From Platycarya strobilacea (Eukaryota; Streptophyta; Magnoliopsida; Fagales; Juglandaceae): DNA of 64,000 bases. Location of the stretch: the NCBI GenBank assembly GCA_036898215.1, contig CM072554.1:30343377-30407376 (forward strand), in the 5' to 3' direction. The position numbers were made by a program, and so were the translations under genes. Below are positions 10,851-23,477 of the stretch, piece after piece. The notes beneath the pieces were generated by a model. That model saw only the letters and a list, made by a program, of their open reading frames with translations. It did no database searches and was not told the DNA's origin. Within the stretch, counting starts at the first letter, position 1. Each line of letters opens with the position of its first letter.

Positions 10851-12634
10851 AGTGACAGCATTTGTTTGATTTTTTTAATTTACTGTTTAATTGTGTATAA
10901 TCTCTATTTTGTTTGCTTGAAGTATTATCTAGTGATGATAAATAATTCGAAAGTAAATTGATTGGGCCCGAGGCTATTTAATGGAGAATGAGATCACCCT
11001 GAGTTAATCTTACTGTGGTTAGATATTGTGTGAATGGTAATTGTTGATGATATTATGACATAGTTGGATGACTCGTTTACTCATGGTGATTATTGGTGAT
11101 ACAATGATTTGATCAGATGATTCCGCTACTCTTTAGGAATAGTTGGTGGTAAAATGGTTTGTTGGATGACTTCGTTACTTTTTGAAATCATAGGTGATAT
11201 AATGTATTGGTTGGATGACTGTTACTTTTAGTAAGTATTGGTGAATTAATGATTTGGTCAGATGATTACATTACTTTTCCACTATGTTTCAATAAGGTGA
11301 CACACTAGGATTTTAATATAAGAGATACTTGAAAGAATATGGTGAAAATTTGATAAGAGGACTTAAGAAATATAGTTACGTAAAATTCGGCTAAGGTTGA
11401 TCAATGATATAACATGTTGGACGATTAAAAGTTTATATTTCGGGAATTCATAAGCTTCAATCATGGTATACTTCTTGGAAAAAGTATTAGGCTTTAACTC
11501 ATGGCTGATGTATGGTTATGACTTGAGTCTTTGGATGAAATATTAATGTGTAATATTAGATTCCTTGATGTATAGATTGAGAAATGTTTGGGTTTAGAGA
11601 AAATATTATATGATGATAATTTGTTGAAGAGAATAACTATACAGGCAATGTAAGTGTGATGGCTAATGATTGGTTATGATATAGCTATTAAGTTTTGAGA
11701 AAATCTTAAGGAAATATGCATGTTTTGGTAAAGAAAAAAGAGAAGAAAAGTTGGGTTTGACTCCATCATAAGTTGCATCCTTTACCTCTATAGGAGAATA
11801 TTGGTTTGATTCGATGTGACTTAAGGTTTTTGACTATCTCTTTATTGGAATATGCATGACATGTTAGAAAGAAGGTAAATTAAAAAGGGAAGTCTGTTTA
11901 TATGTTAATATGTATGAGATATGATTTGTGAATGTATGATTCATATGTTTCATGATCTATATGTTTTGTACAAGAAGTCACATGTTGCATGCATGTCCCA
12001 TGCATGAAGCATGAAAAACATGTTGTTAAGTCAAGCTTGTTTTTAAAAGAAAGAAAAGAATTAAATTTTTATAAAAATCCCGAAGGCTGGGACGAGGTAG
12101 TGCCCCAGTGGAACTCTCTGTTTACTGAGGTGTGATTAAAGTCGAGTGAAAACCCCTGGGTTCACAAAGAATCGTCAACAAACCATATATGACTCCAAAA
12201 GGTGTTCAGAGCGTGGTCGTACCTAAAGCTAGTGGGTGCATACAGGACGGTGTTGGCTTTTGCTTTACCGATACAGGAAAGTTTGTAGTCGCTCAGTTTA
12301 GTGGTCACCAAGTGATGAAGAGCTCAAAAGGGCGCGAAACGTAACTACTTAGGTTTGATACGGTCGCCGGGTGTTATGGTAACTAACAGGAACACACGGT
12401 GCGTAGGGGAATCGTAAGGTGTCCAAATAGATGTCATGATGAAAAAGATGGGCTTTCGAGCCATATATGATATGATAAGTGGCGCCTAAGATAAGAAAAA
12501 GATGAAAAGCATTTGAAAAGATGAAAGACTCGAAAAGTTTATGAAAATGTTTTGATTACATTTGAAATAAGTCAAAGTTATATCAAAGCATTTTTATGAA
12601 AAGCACGTATATGAAGTAAAGTTTCAAAGACTGT

Positions 12635-14338
12635 TGATGAGTGCACAAAAATGCACTCTAAATACTCTGTTTAAATACTAAAAGAAATGACAAAACAATG
12701 GATATAACTCATGTTATTGAAATTAATGGTCATTTATCTTGAGATAAATATAAGCATGATTTAATATATTGATGAGAATATAAAATGCCATATTTTCCTC
12801 TCTTAATGTTTAATACTTTATTCTTATTTGATACCTAAATATACTCATTATTCTTATATTTTGATTTAGGACACAAATAGAGGCATTAGGAGCAAATGAA
12901 GATAATTGTGGAATTTTAGATAGTTCTGACATCTTTTCGTAATATGGGCATAACTCTCTCATCCAATCTCCGATTGATCTGATTCAAGATGATCTAGAAC
13001 CGCAAGAGAAATATCTATAACTTTTATGTTTTATGTTTGAAGAGATATCCACTCAATCTAAGACAACATTGACCATCAAGTGGACGCACCTGCACTTGAC
13101 GTTCCTGGATATTTTTCAGTATTACTTGCATCAAATCCAAATGTTATCATAATATTTTCCAGCAAGCACTCCTTCACCAACTTGGAAATTCAATGATCAA
13201 TTCAGATACAAGATGAAGTGCACTCAAGTTTCTTCAAGACAAATTATTTGACCACAAGATATTAAGTCATACAAGACAACTAATAGATAGAGAAGCAAAA
13301 TTGAAACACTCAACCTACAAGCAAAATCCAGCTCATGCATGTTGGGAAAACAAATGATCAAAATGACAACTCACAAATCACTTGGATTCAAGAATGGCAC
13401 ATGACAAAACAAGTTGAAATTGTGATGATTTTGTCATGACAACTTGCATGAAGGATGCTTATAAATAGAAGGAAGTGGTGTGTGTTCTAGAAAATGCTTA
13501 GTGTGGGAGGATGCTTTGGAAGAGCCATTATTTTGAGAGTTTGAGAAAAGAAAAGAAAAACCAAAGAAGAGAGAAGAAAATAATGGTTGGCTCTTCCATA
13601 TTATCCATTGGAGAATTTTTGTTGCATATTTTCAATATGTGTAACTAAATTCTCAAGGAGGGCTAAGGATGAACTTGTGTGTGTGATGGTATTTGTAATT
13701 TATTTTTGATTCATGTATTTGGTCTTTAAATATTAAAACTCTTTTGTTCTATTATTCTCAATTTATTTGTGATGTTTTTTCGTCTCTTCAAATAATTATA
13801 GAATCTATTTCGTTTATGGATTCAGTCATGCTTTTTTTATTGAGTGAATTAGTTCTATAATTATGTTTGGAGCAATTGATTATTTATATTGATTTAATTC
13901 TCTGCTGCAATATCGCCTCTTGGGTATATTGTCGTCGTTGGATTTTCTCAATATCGATAACAATTTATGAGAGTTAAGCGCGAAGAATGATTTTTCAAAG
14001 AGTTATATTTGATTTAAATTTTGGTTATTAATGTTATATATTCCGATTAAGAATTTGGATATAGAATTCTTAATTGAGTTATCAATGAATTAAGAATAAA
14101 TTTGAATACCACAAATACACAAGGAATTCCCTACGCTCTACTTTTCGTCTCATTTTTATATTTTTCAAATTACTCATTTAGTTTTAATTTATATCACACT
14201 CTAAAATTTACTTATCACACTCATTTAATCTTTTTGTTAATTTCATTACTGTTCTTCAATTTCTCAATCCATCTCCCTGTGGAATCGACACCCCAAAGCT
14301 ATACTGCAAACGACCTCGTTATTCTTTGGGCGTAATCA
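12635..14338 (+). repeat. 5' LTR of gag-only element
   Basis: 1,704 bp, TG...CA ends. TATAAATA at 13460-13467 gives a likely promoter. It retains two segments deleted from the 3' LTR. Confidence 0.92.
13460..13467 (+). promoter_or_regulatory. TATA box of gag-only element 5' LTR
   Basis: GCTTATAAATAGAAGG, duplicated in the 3' LTR at 18648-18655. Confidence 0.65.
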
Positions 14339-14343
14339 AATTT

Positions 14344-14361
14344 CGGCGCCGTTGCCGGGGA
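14344..14361 (+). promoter_or_regulatory. Primer-binding site, tRNA-Asp type
   Basis: CGGCGCCGTTGCCGGGGA lies 5 bp after the 5' LTR and matches the complement of the plant tRNA-Asp 3' end (TGGCGCCGTTGCCGGGGA), except that the first T is C. This PBS is characteristic of the Athila lineage. Confidence 0.85.
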
Positions 14362-14520
14362 GACGGTTGAAGAATTTGTAGTTTTTTTTAGTAGTTTGTA
14401 AAAAAAAAAAAAAGAGCGGTAGCTTCGTTCATTTTCTTTTTAGCTTTCTGCATCTTTATTTTATTTTACTTTTCTTTTCGTAATTATTTTTTTTCAGTAT
14501 TATGCTTTTCTTTACTTTGC

Positions 14521-16212
14521 ATGCGCAGGTACAGAGACGCTTTTGGACGGTTTGCTATTAGACCCGTGCTAGAATCAGATTCAGAATCTAATTTTTCTAA
14601 TCGCTTGTTTGATAATTCTTCCAATTCTGACGCGATGAGTGAACACGTGGACCAACCTGTTAGAACCCTCCAAGATTATCTTCATCCCGCACGAACAGCC
14701 ACACCATCCTGTATTATGTTCTCACCTAATGTTCGTTATGTAGATTTCAAAACAGGAATGATACAATTACTTCCGACTTTTCATGGTCTAGAAAATGAAA
14801 ACCCCTATGTTCATATTAGGGAATTTGAGGAAGTAGTTGCAACATTCCACAGTCAAAATACCACTGACGACACGGTAAGGCTAAAGTTCTTTCCTTTTTC
14901 TTTGAAAGATAAAGCTAAGAGTTGATTGTACTCACTAAGACCACGGTCTATTGGAACATGGAGTGAGATGACTCAAGTGTTTTTCAATAAATACTTTCCC
15001 CAAGATAAGACCAATGCTTTAAAAAGATAAATCTCTACCTTTGCACAAAAGGATAATGAGACTTTGTACCAATCTTGGGAAAAATTTAAAGAATTACTGA
15101 GTATGTGTCCCCACCATGGATATGAGAATTGGCGCTTAGTGAGTTATTTCTATGAAGGGCTTATGCCCAGGGAACGTCAATTCGTGGAAATGATGTGCAA
15201 TGGAGAATTTTTACAGAAAAATCCCGATGAGGCCATAGAGTACCTCAATGAGCTTGCTGAAAAAGCTCATACTTGGACTGGACCTAGTGCTACTGATAGC
15301 ACAAACAGGTCACGACTTACAGGAAACTTGAGTGGTGGTATTTACCATCTCAGGGAGGAAGATAATCTAAAAGCCAAGGTTGAAATGCTTACAAGGGAAA
15401 TAGAGCTGTTAAAGATAAGAAACTTAAAGTCAACACACATGGCTAATCATGCAGACTCTCTTGTGCCATGTGTTGTCTGTGGTGGGGTAGATCATCATGC
15501 CCAAGACTGTCCTACACATGCTAACATGAGAGGATGGCGTAATCCCCCCAACTTCAGCTGGAAGTCTGAAAACCAACAGCCTGCACAACCTTCTAGATCA
15601 TATCCTGCACCATACCATGCACCTCAATCTTCTAGAAATTCTTTAGAAGACACTTTGCATGCATTTATTGAAGTACAGAGTAAGACTAACCAGAAATTTG
15701 AGTCTTTAATTATACAGGTTGTTGAAGAACAAAAGGAGATAAAGAGCCAGGTATCTAAAATAACGACTTTCTTGAGTGTAAATGAGAAAGGTAAGCTCCC
15801 TTCTCAAGTTCAATTTGTACCTCATGGTCAACATATGGCACAAGAAACTGTGAAGAATCACAAGTGCCAGCAGATATATATGATTGACTCACTCATAGAC
15901 AGGGAAGTTTTCACAACTCATGATTCTGATCCCCTTGAGAATTTTATTGTTGATTTTGAGTATAATCCTATCAGTGATTCATCTGATGTAGCTAATATTT
16001 GTACAATTTTTGACAATACTCAAAATTATAGCACACGGGCTTGGCAACCGAAGTTTGAGGAGTTTCTTGAGAAAAATGAAAAACATATTCCTTCAAGTGG
16101 GCAAGTAACCAAAGTTAATCTTAAACCTTGCCACCTACCTGTGAAGTTCGAGCACCGAGCTTATTGGAAAAATAAGCGTTTCATTTTTTACCCAGGAGGA
16201 ACAGTTCTATGA
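14521..16212 (+). pseudogene. Athila-type gag fused to the post-protease linker, pol deleted
   Basis: The start ATG gives MRRYRDAFGRFAIRP. A Retrotrans_gag capsid region follows (LPTFHGLENENPYVHIREFEE...; after two stops, YQSWEKFKELL and YFYEGLMPRERQFVE). A CCHC zinc knuckle is at 15469-15510 (CVVC-x4-H-x4-C). Stops are TGA at 14923 and TAA at 15028. After the knuckle there is no protease DTG/DSG motif. The ORF instead reads MIDSLIDREV...DPLENFI and WQPKFEEFLEKNEKHIPSS, which in Athila polyproteins lies between protease and reverse transcriptase. It ends at 16212. Gag has thus been joined across a protease deletion and the polymerase is gone. The capsid would package RNA of related elements if it were intact. 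Confidence 0.85.
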
Positions 16213-16269
16213 GTGGAAGATAGTCCGGTTGTAAACTTGGTCTACCAACTTTGACCACAGCATGCAACA

Positions 16270-16332
16270 ATAATTATTATTATTATTATTATTATTATTA
16301 TCATCATCATTATTATTATTATTATTATCATC
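16270..16332 (+). repeat. (TTA)n/(TCA)n microsatellite
   Basis: Trinucleotide run just after the gag stop; it explains the Tyr/His-rich open frame at 16251-16511, which is not a gene. Confidence 0.9.
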
Positions 16333-17883
16333 TTATTTGTTTTATTTTGTTTTTATTTACTACTATTTTCTTTATTTTTGTTTGCAGGATAGTATCATTT
16401 TGTCATTTCAGATCACCACTTTTGACGTTTAGCGAGCTATCCACATCACACATCAGGTGTATCCTACCCTTTTTAGTTACTCTCCATTCAATTTTGATTC
16501 TTAAACATTGAGGACAATGTTTCATTTAAGTTGGGGGGTGGAAATACAAATCTGTTATTTAAACTCTATGGCATATTTCAATCAATATATAAAAAATTGC
16601 CAAATTTTTTTCACGCAGGCATCTTTTCACACATGATACTTATGCTCATTCATAACCATCTTGGTGAATTCAACAAATCCATCTTAAATAATTTTGCTAA
16701 AGCATCCACAGAACCATTTATGCACTTCTCCAAACTTTGTGGTAATATGGTGATTTGACACATGTAACTAAAAAATTATTTTGCTCAAGTATTCATGTGA
16801 ATTTTGTGAGAATTGAGAGCTTACAAATACAGAAATTGTGATAAGTATCCATTGATCTATTGAATTTGACACTTCTTTTGAGAATATCATTACATGGTTT
16901 ATGGTAAGATGGTGGATATACTTGGGATATGACGAAAGTCAACTTAGGATTAACGTCTGAGCCTTTCAAGATGAGCCTTTTCATCATAGATCCCTAGCAG
17001 CCAATTTTGAGCCAATATACACATATGGCCTTTTCTTTTCATATCTATATCATCCATACCTCTCCACATTGGAGTATAGCTTATACACTATATTTTCCTA
17101 CCATTTTACTTCCAAGTATATACTAGGTGTGAAATTATCATAAAAAAAAAAGAAAAAAAGAAAAAAGAAAACCATGACAAAAATGGCATGGTGCTAGATG
17201 TGTCCATCAAATTATTCATGAAAGAGTTCATCAAATTGCGAAGACACCAGTGGCAAAAGAAGATGGAAAAGTGTACTTAGTCAAAAATCTAAAAAATTGA
17301 AAAGCACATCAAAAGGAAAGTATAGTCTACTGAAAAATTTAACAGATTCCCTTTTGTGTATACTTGGAAGTTTTTGAAATCTCTTCACCTTTTCTTCTTA
17401 TGAACCCCAACCCTAAACCACATTACAACCCTTTGTGTTGATTTTTCCGATCCTAAGTATGCTTGTGGAAAGAACGGTGGAAATCTCATTTGTTAGTATT
17501 CCTATCATAAGATCAATGTTTACTTGTTACTTATATATAATTGGCTAAATTTCCATGAGAGTAAATGTACACCTTTGTCAACTCCATAGAGAGAATCCAT
17601 ACATGAAACACTTCTATTCCCGTGAGTTATGGAATTGAACCTTTTTGCTTAAGATATTCTAATGTTGCATGTGTCGAAACCTCTGATTTGATAAAAATAG
17701 TTTGGAACACATACACACTCTGTGGATTGCTATATTTGAATTACTTGTGAAATGGTTATTGAATTTCTAAGATTGTTTTGATATGTAAATTTGAAAAATG
17801 TGTCTTGATGGCCCCTATGTGTGATTTTCTTTGGTCTTTCTCATCATTTTGCATGAAAATTGCTAGGGACAAGCAATGAGTAA

Positions 17884-17894
17884 GTTGGGGGGTG
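17884..17894 (+). promoter_or_regulatory. Polypurine tract of gag-only element
   Basis: GTTGGGGGGTG directly before the 3' LTR start; a second copy (16531-16541) lies 1.35 kb upstream. Confidence 0.75.
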
Positions 17895-19526
17895 TGATGA
17901 GTGCACAAAAATGCACTCTAAATACTCTATTTAAATACTAAAAGAAATGACAAAACAATGGATATAACTCATGTTATTGAAATTAATGGTCATTTATCTT
18001 GAGATAGATATAAGCATGATTTAATATATTGATGAGAATATAAAATGCCATATTTTCCTCTCTTAATGTTTAATACTTTATTCTTATTTGATACCTAAAT
18101 ATACTCATTATTCTTATATTTTGATTTAGGACACAAATAGAGGCATTAGGAGCAAATGAAGATAATTGCGGAATTTTAGACAGTTCTGATTCAAGATGAT
18201 CTAGAACCGCAAGAGAAATATATATAACTTTTATGTTTTATGTTTGAAGAGATATCCACTCAATCTAAGACAAAATTGACCATCAAGTGGACGCACCTGC
18301 ACTTGACGTTCCTGGATATTTTTCAGTATTACTTGCATCAAATCTAAATGTTATCATAATATTTTCCAGCAAGCACTCCTTCACCAACTTGGAAATTCAA
18401 TGATCAATTCAGATACAAGATGAAGTGCACTCAAGTTTCTTCAAGACAAATTATTTGACCACAAGATATTAAGTCATACAAGACAACTAATAGATAGAGA
18501 AGCAAAATTGAAACACTCAACCTACAAGCAAAATCCAGCTCATGCATGGTGGGAAAACAAATGATCAAAATGACAACTCACAAATCACTTGGCAAAACAA
18601 GTTGAAATTATGATGATTTTGTCATGACAACTTGCATGAAGGATGCTTATAAATAGAAGGAAGTGGTGTGTGTTCTAAAAAATGCTTAGTGTGGGAGGAT
18701 GCTTTGGAAGAGCCATTATTTTGAGAGCTTGAGAAAAGAAAAGAGAAACCAAAGAAGAGAGAAGAAAATAATGGTTGGCTCTTCCATATTATCCCTTGGA
18801 GAATTTTTGTTGCATATTTTCAATATGTGTAACTAAATTCTCAAGGAGGGCTAAGGATGAACTTGTGTGTGTGATGGTATTTGTAATTTATTTTTGATTC
18901 ATGTATTTGGTCTTTAAATATTAAAACTCTTTTGTTCTATTATTCTCAATTTATTTGTGATGTTTTTTCGTCTCTTCAAATAATTATAGAATCTATTTCG
19001 TTTATGGATTCAGTCATGCTTTTTCTATTGAGTGAATTAGTTCTATAATTATGTTTGGAGCAATTGATTATTTATATTGATTTAATTCTCTGCTGCAATA
19101 TCGCCTCTTGGGTATATTGTCGTCGTTGGATTTTCTCAATATCGATAACAATTTATGAGAGTTAAGTGCGAAGAATAATTTTTCAAAGAGTTATATTTGA
19201 TTTAAATTTTGGTTATTAATGTTATATATTCCGATTAAGAATTTGGATATAGAATTCTTAATTGAGTTATTAATGAATTAAGAATAAATTTGAATACCAC
19301 AAATACACAAGGAATTCCCTACGCTCTACTTTTCGTCTCATTTTTATATTTTTCAAATTACTCATTTAGTTTTAATTTATATCACACTCTAAAATTTACT
19401 TATCACACTCATTTAATCTTTTTGTTAATTTCATTACTGTTCTTCAATTTCTCAATCCATCTCCCTGTGGAATCGACACCCCAAAGCTATATTACAAACG
19501 ACTGCGTTATTCTTTGTGCGTAATCA
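17895..19526 (+). repeat. 3' LTR of gag-only element
   Basis: 1,632 bp. Two deletions relative to the 5' LTR (about 53 and 19 bp), otherwise nearly identical. Confidence 0.92.
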
Positions 19527-20540
19527 ACTGTCAAGGGTCATGGAAATTTTTATATAAAAGTCCATGTGCATAAGTCATGTTGCAAGTCTCATATTCATGG
19601 TACATGCACTCATTTTGTTTACTTGTATATGTTGATAATGTTCTGTTGTGTGAATTGGTTGTATGCTATCCGTTGCTTACTGGGATTCACATCTCACCGG
19701 TGGATCTCGCCCACCTACGGTCCCACGTTATGGGATCGTTAACTTGTGATTGCAGAGAATAAAATTTAGCTTGAGATACAGACTTCGCAGGAAAAGAAAT
19801 CTGCGGAGAGAATGAAGACCGAGATTCATGATCTCGAAAGCAGTATTGTTTATCTTTTACTTCTGAAAGACTGTATATTTCTCATGTTGGAAAAATTGAT
19901 TTAAATTGATTTATAATTTTAAAAATATCTGGTACTAGAACGACTGACTTTTATTTAAAAGTGTTTATTGTACACTTTATGCATGCTTCACACACTCTTC
20001 AAACACTAATTGATGGGATGATTGATCCATGAGATGATTGTCCTAATATCGCGAGTCCTTCTAAATCCCTGGGGGGATTCGTGGGCGTCACAAGTGGTAC
20101 AGCAGTTTGGCTCTGGGAAAACCAACATGTTACCTATGAATGGTACCAGAGAATTTTGTTGTTTTAAACTTGGTTGTTTGTTTTATAGTTTGCATATTTT
20201 ATGATATTTTATCATCCATTAGCTCATTTTCTACCAAGTTAAATTTTAAAAAGTTTTAAATATTTTGTTTCATTGTATTGTGCTATTGTTTTAATGAGCC
20301 TTTTGTTCAATATTTTCAAATTTATCTTAGTTTTAGTGGGTTGGTTTAAAGTATTATATTTTATAGTTATGCAATGGTTGGGTTTTATTTTGTTTCGATA
20401 AGTATCTTATTCTAGTGATACCTTGTTTGGAATTTCATCCCATGAGCTCCTTATAAAATGACTTTGGTTTGAATTGTTATTTTGTTTTTCACGTATTCTT
20501 ACTACAACTCTTTTCTTTCATATGATTTTGGAGATTTGAA

Positions 20541-21020
20541 TTTCTTCGAGGGAAAGATTTTAAAGACACTATTTCTTTAATAAACCTTTTCGAGATGTGC
20601 TTTGAGACGAGTTTAGGATTTTATTTGTCACTTCGTTTCCTACTTATTTCTTTTTAATTCAATCATTGTCTTTCCAAGGATAAGCTTTGTTGGTGTGGTC
20701 TTTGACAATAGTGGGCTTGTTTTTATTGAGTTGTTAAGATTTGTTTATTTCTTAATGTATCTACTATGGTTCTTTTCTCTTAAATTCTGAGATTTCTAAA
20801 GCTTTGCGATTTTGGAAAAAAAAAATTAATCTAAAACTTTGAGATTTCTACAAGAAACTTTTTAGAGTTGGTTTTGAAGTGAATTTCAAAATTCTATTTT
20901 CCACATTACTTCCTTTCTTTTCTTTTAATTTAACCTTCTTATCCTTTAATGGAAGCTTTTGGTGAAATTGTCTTTGACAAGTAAGGTGGACTTGTTTTGT
21001 TGAATTGCTGTTCCACATTT
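20541..21020 (+). repeat. Diverged tandem duplication, about 270-bp spacing
   Basis: The block from 'gagacgagttt' (20604) to 'cttgtttttattgag' recurs from 'gaagtgaattt' (20876) to 'cttgttttgttgaa', with shared ACTTCCTT/TTTAATTYAA and GTCTTTGACAA words in the same order. Spacing is about 272 bp. No function apparent. Confidence 0.5.
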
Positions 21021-22523
21021 ATTTTTTTATTAGAATTTTCTCTTTGTGTTTTTGGGTGATATTTACGTGAATACATGAGTTTCACTCAATGTTTGAGTAT
21101 ATTGTAATTTTGTTATAAGGTGGTTTTGTTTTGAAGAAATTGTTGATATTTATTAATTTACTTATATTTCTTCATTGGTGTTTTTATATGTTATTTACGT
21201 GTAATACTTGGATCTCATGTAGAGCTAGAGCTTTAAGTTCTATTGTCATTTTGAGGAGGTTGTTGGAATTATGTTTAGGTGGAATTTTGTAAGCGTTGAA
21301 TCCTTATCGTTTGGTGGTACAATATAGTTTCTTCTTTTATAATATTGAAGGTAATAGTTGATCAACTGTGTAGTTGGTAGAATTTTGGTTTGTTGGTGGA
21401 TATTTGATGATCAACTGGTAGTAGTTAGAAGAGTGTATAAAATTTTGGAGAGTGTGTGTGTGTACCCTTGTTATGATTCCTTGGGATAAATTGATTGCCA
21501 AGAGATGAATATAGACTTGCTACATTGATATTAAATTTAAGTGATCTTAGCCTTAGGATATTTGATGAGTTGATTGGGAGGAACAATCTAAATATAAATA
21601 CTTGGCTAAGTTGTTGATTAACAAGATTGTGATAGTTATTTTCGAAAATCAATTGTGGCTTTAGATCGCATAGGAATTGAAAATTTTGAGGCTATTCCTT
21701 CCTTAGGAGATTGGATGATCGGTTGGAAAGATGTGGATTTGTTAATCAGTCTATGAAAAGAGTGATGAGTCATTATAAAGTGGGATGTGCATTAAAGGAT
21801 TGTGAGTGGGGTTTTAGGCATCACCAATAGGCAACCTAATTAGATTTATGTGGTAATAAAACCTTAGAACTTGGGAGTATAATACTTCGATGTCTAGAAA
21901 ATTGGAGATTTCCATTGCAAGACTTGTTGTGAGCTTTAAACGAATACATTATTTGAAGACTTAGTAATGTTAAAATTGGAAGAAGTTTAGCATAATAGTT
22001 AGATACGAAAAGTTTATATTTTAGGCTGATATTAAAGAAATATGTGGAGTGACTTGAGCTTGAGACTTTCTCTTTCCTCTGAAGTTGATCCTTATTGTGC
22101 AACTCATGTTTATCAATGATCGACTCGATAGGTAACCGATAGGTCATCGAAGTGTGGAGTAAAACCTAAGTTGAGAGTTAAACTTGAGATTCATTCGAAG
22201 AGGTTGCGATAGGTGGTATGGAACTAAGGAGCGTTATGATTTTCAAAACAAAAAAAAAATTATAATAAGGACTTTATGAGTATAGAGATTTCGAGTTCCC
22301 TAGCTGCAATAGGATTTCTAAGCATGATATACTAATTGGAGATTTATACAATTACGATGGAAGTACCTAGTAGAGTAATTAAGAGGGAATACTACCTGTA
22401 GGTATTTAGCGAGAACAGTAATCGGGTGAGTTTGTGTTGAGCAAGCGACGAGCGGTATGGTAAGTGCGTTGTTGGGATTCTTAGCAATGCAGTCTAGCAA
22501 ATTTTGAGGACGAAATTTCTTTT

Positions 22524-22535
22524 AAGGGGGGAGGA
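22524..22535 (+). promoter_or_regulatory. Polypurine tract of E2
   Basis: AAGGGGGGAGGA immediately before the 3' LTR, preceded by GAGGACGAAATTTCTTTT. This is the usual PPT context of Tekay/Del-type chromoviruses and the basis for linking E2 to that lineage. Confidence 0.8.
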
Positions 22536-23351
22536 TGTGAGACCCCGAATTTTTACATATCTTTATTTGCTCATATTTTATCATTAGATATTTTAATTTA
22601 TTTTAATAAATTAAATTGATATCTTACTTATTTTATTTCAAGTACAATTTATTTATGATTAAAATTAATTATTTGTGAAATCTACGATTTTAATATTTAT
22701 AGTCATTTAAAGATTATTATCAGTTTCATCATTTGAATTGTTATCAATATTATTTTGATTTAGTGGTTTTGGTTTTATTGATTTATACAAGTTTTTGTGA
22801 GATTCTTGAATAATTGTACTTTTAGTTATTTTAATTAATCGTTACTACTGGTCTTTCTATTTGAAATGCTATCTTCATTGACTTTTTGTTTTAATTATCA
22901 TAATGTACGGTTTGATTTGTCGTATTTTTATTAATGAGCATTGATTCTATTTTATTTGACATTATCTGATTCGTTGATCTTAAACTTAATAAATTATTAA
23001 GTCTTATTATGTTTATTCTATTTTGGTTTGATAGCTTTTGAATAGTTCCAAAAATATTATATTATGCAGGATTCTTTTATTACCTTGATTTTAGTTGATT
23101 AAAATATTGCGAGATCTTAAACGTGTTTTAAATATCCAATTTAAATTGATGGCCTTATTCCTTTTAAATAATTAAATAAGCTTCATCATTTTAAATATTG
23201 ATGAAAAATATTATGTTAAAAAATAAAGTAAGTTAAAATAATATTTTATCTAATTAATTTGAGCTTTTTAAGTTAAATTGACGTTACGTGCTTTTAGATC
23301 AGTGTTTTAAATTCATTTGTTGTCCGTTTGAAGACCCTGAAATATCGGGCC

Positions 23352-23359
23352 TATAAATA
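23352..23359 (+). promoter_or_regulatory. TATA box of E2 3' LTR
   Basis: TATAAATA followed by a CTTTCCCTTTTTCCC tract, as in the 5' LTR at 10041. Confidence 0.6.
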
Positions 23360-23477
23360 AGCCAAAAAGGGTTAGACCTTTCACTTTCCCTTTTTCCCTT
23401 TTTCCTTTCTCTCTCATTTCTCTATCTTCTCTCCCACATGCTACAGTGCCCTTAAAGGGCAGTCAGATTTCTAACCT

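Larger units (their letters stand above)
16213..17894 (+). other. Non-coding 3' internal region of gag-only element
   Basis: No coding potential. It contains a GAGGACAATG...AAGTTGGGGGGTGG motif at about 16510-16541, a duplicate of the PPT context, plus the (TTA)n repeat. In autonomous Athila elements the pol and env-like regions would occupy this interval. Confidence 0.6.
12635..19526 (+). mobile_element. Gag-only (TR-GAG-like) Athila-derived retrotransposon
   Basis: Direct LTRs begin TGATGAGTGCACAAAAATGC and end GCGTAATCA. The 5-bp target duplication ACTGT is perfect (12630-12634, 19527-19531). The PBS matches tRNA-Asp, as used by Athila-lineage Ty3/gypsy elements. The 3.56-kb internal region encodes gag plus a linker but no protease, reverse transcriptase, RNase H or integrase. 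The LTRs differ by roughly 20-odd substitutions plus two deletions (about 53 and 19 bp) in the 3' copy, so this is the youngest datable insertion in the window. Pol functions would have to come from an intact Athila relative. Confidence 0.92.
5325..20092 (+). repeat. E2 5' LTR, split twice
   Basis: It is collinear with 22536-26478 once the F1 solo LTR (5663-9560) and the gag-only element (12635-19526) with their duplications are removed. That leaves about 3,968 bp, against 3,943 bp for the 3' LTR. The intact LTR shows the pre-insertion sequences of both insertions: ...GAAATGCTATCTTCATTG at 22865 and ...AAGATTGTTAAGCGTCATGG near 25900. Confidence 0.9.
20093..22535 (+). other. E2 internal region, non-coding
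   Basis: 2.44 kb between the LTRs, T-rich on the plus strand, with no frame resembling gag, protease, RT or integrase. A possible PBS is TGGTACCAGAGA at about 20141, which matches an initiator-Met-type PBS (TGGTATCAGAGC) at 10 of 12 positions but lies 50 bp from the LTR, so the priming site is uncertain. It contains a diverged tandem duplication at about 20541-21020. Confidence 0.7.

Noticed and set aside
16251..16511. Open frame with long Tyr/His runs
   Set aside because: It is the translation of a (TTA)n/(TCA)n microsatellite in the gag-only element.
20093..22535. Degraded pol gene in the E2 internal region
   Set aside because: I looked in all frames for RT (YxDD), integrase and zinc-knuckle patterns and saw none; it is non-coding.
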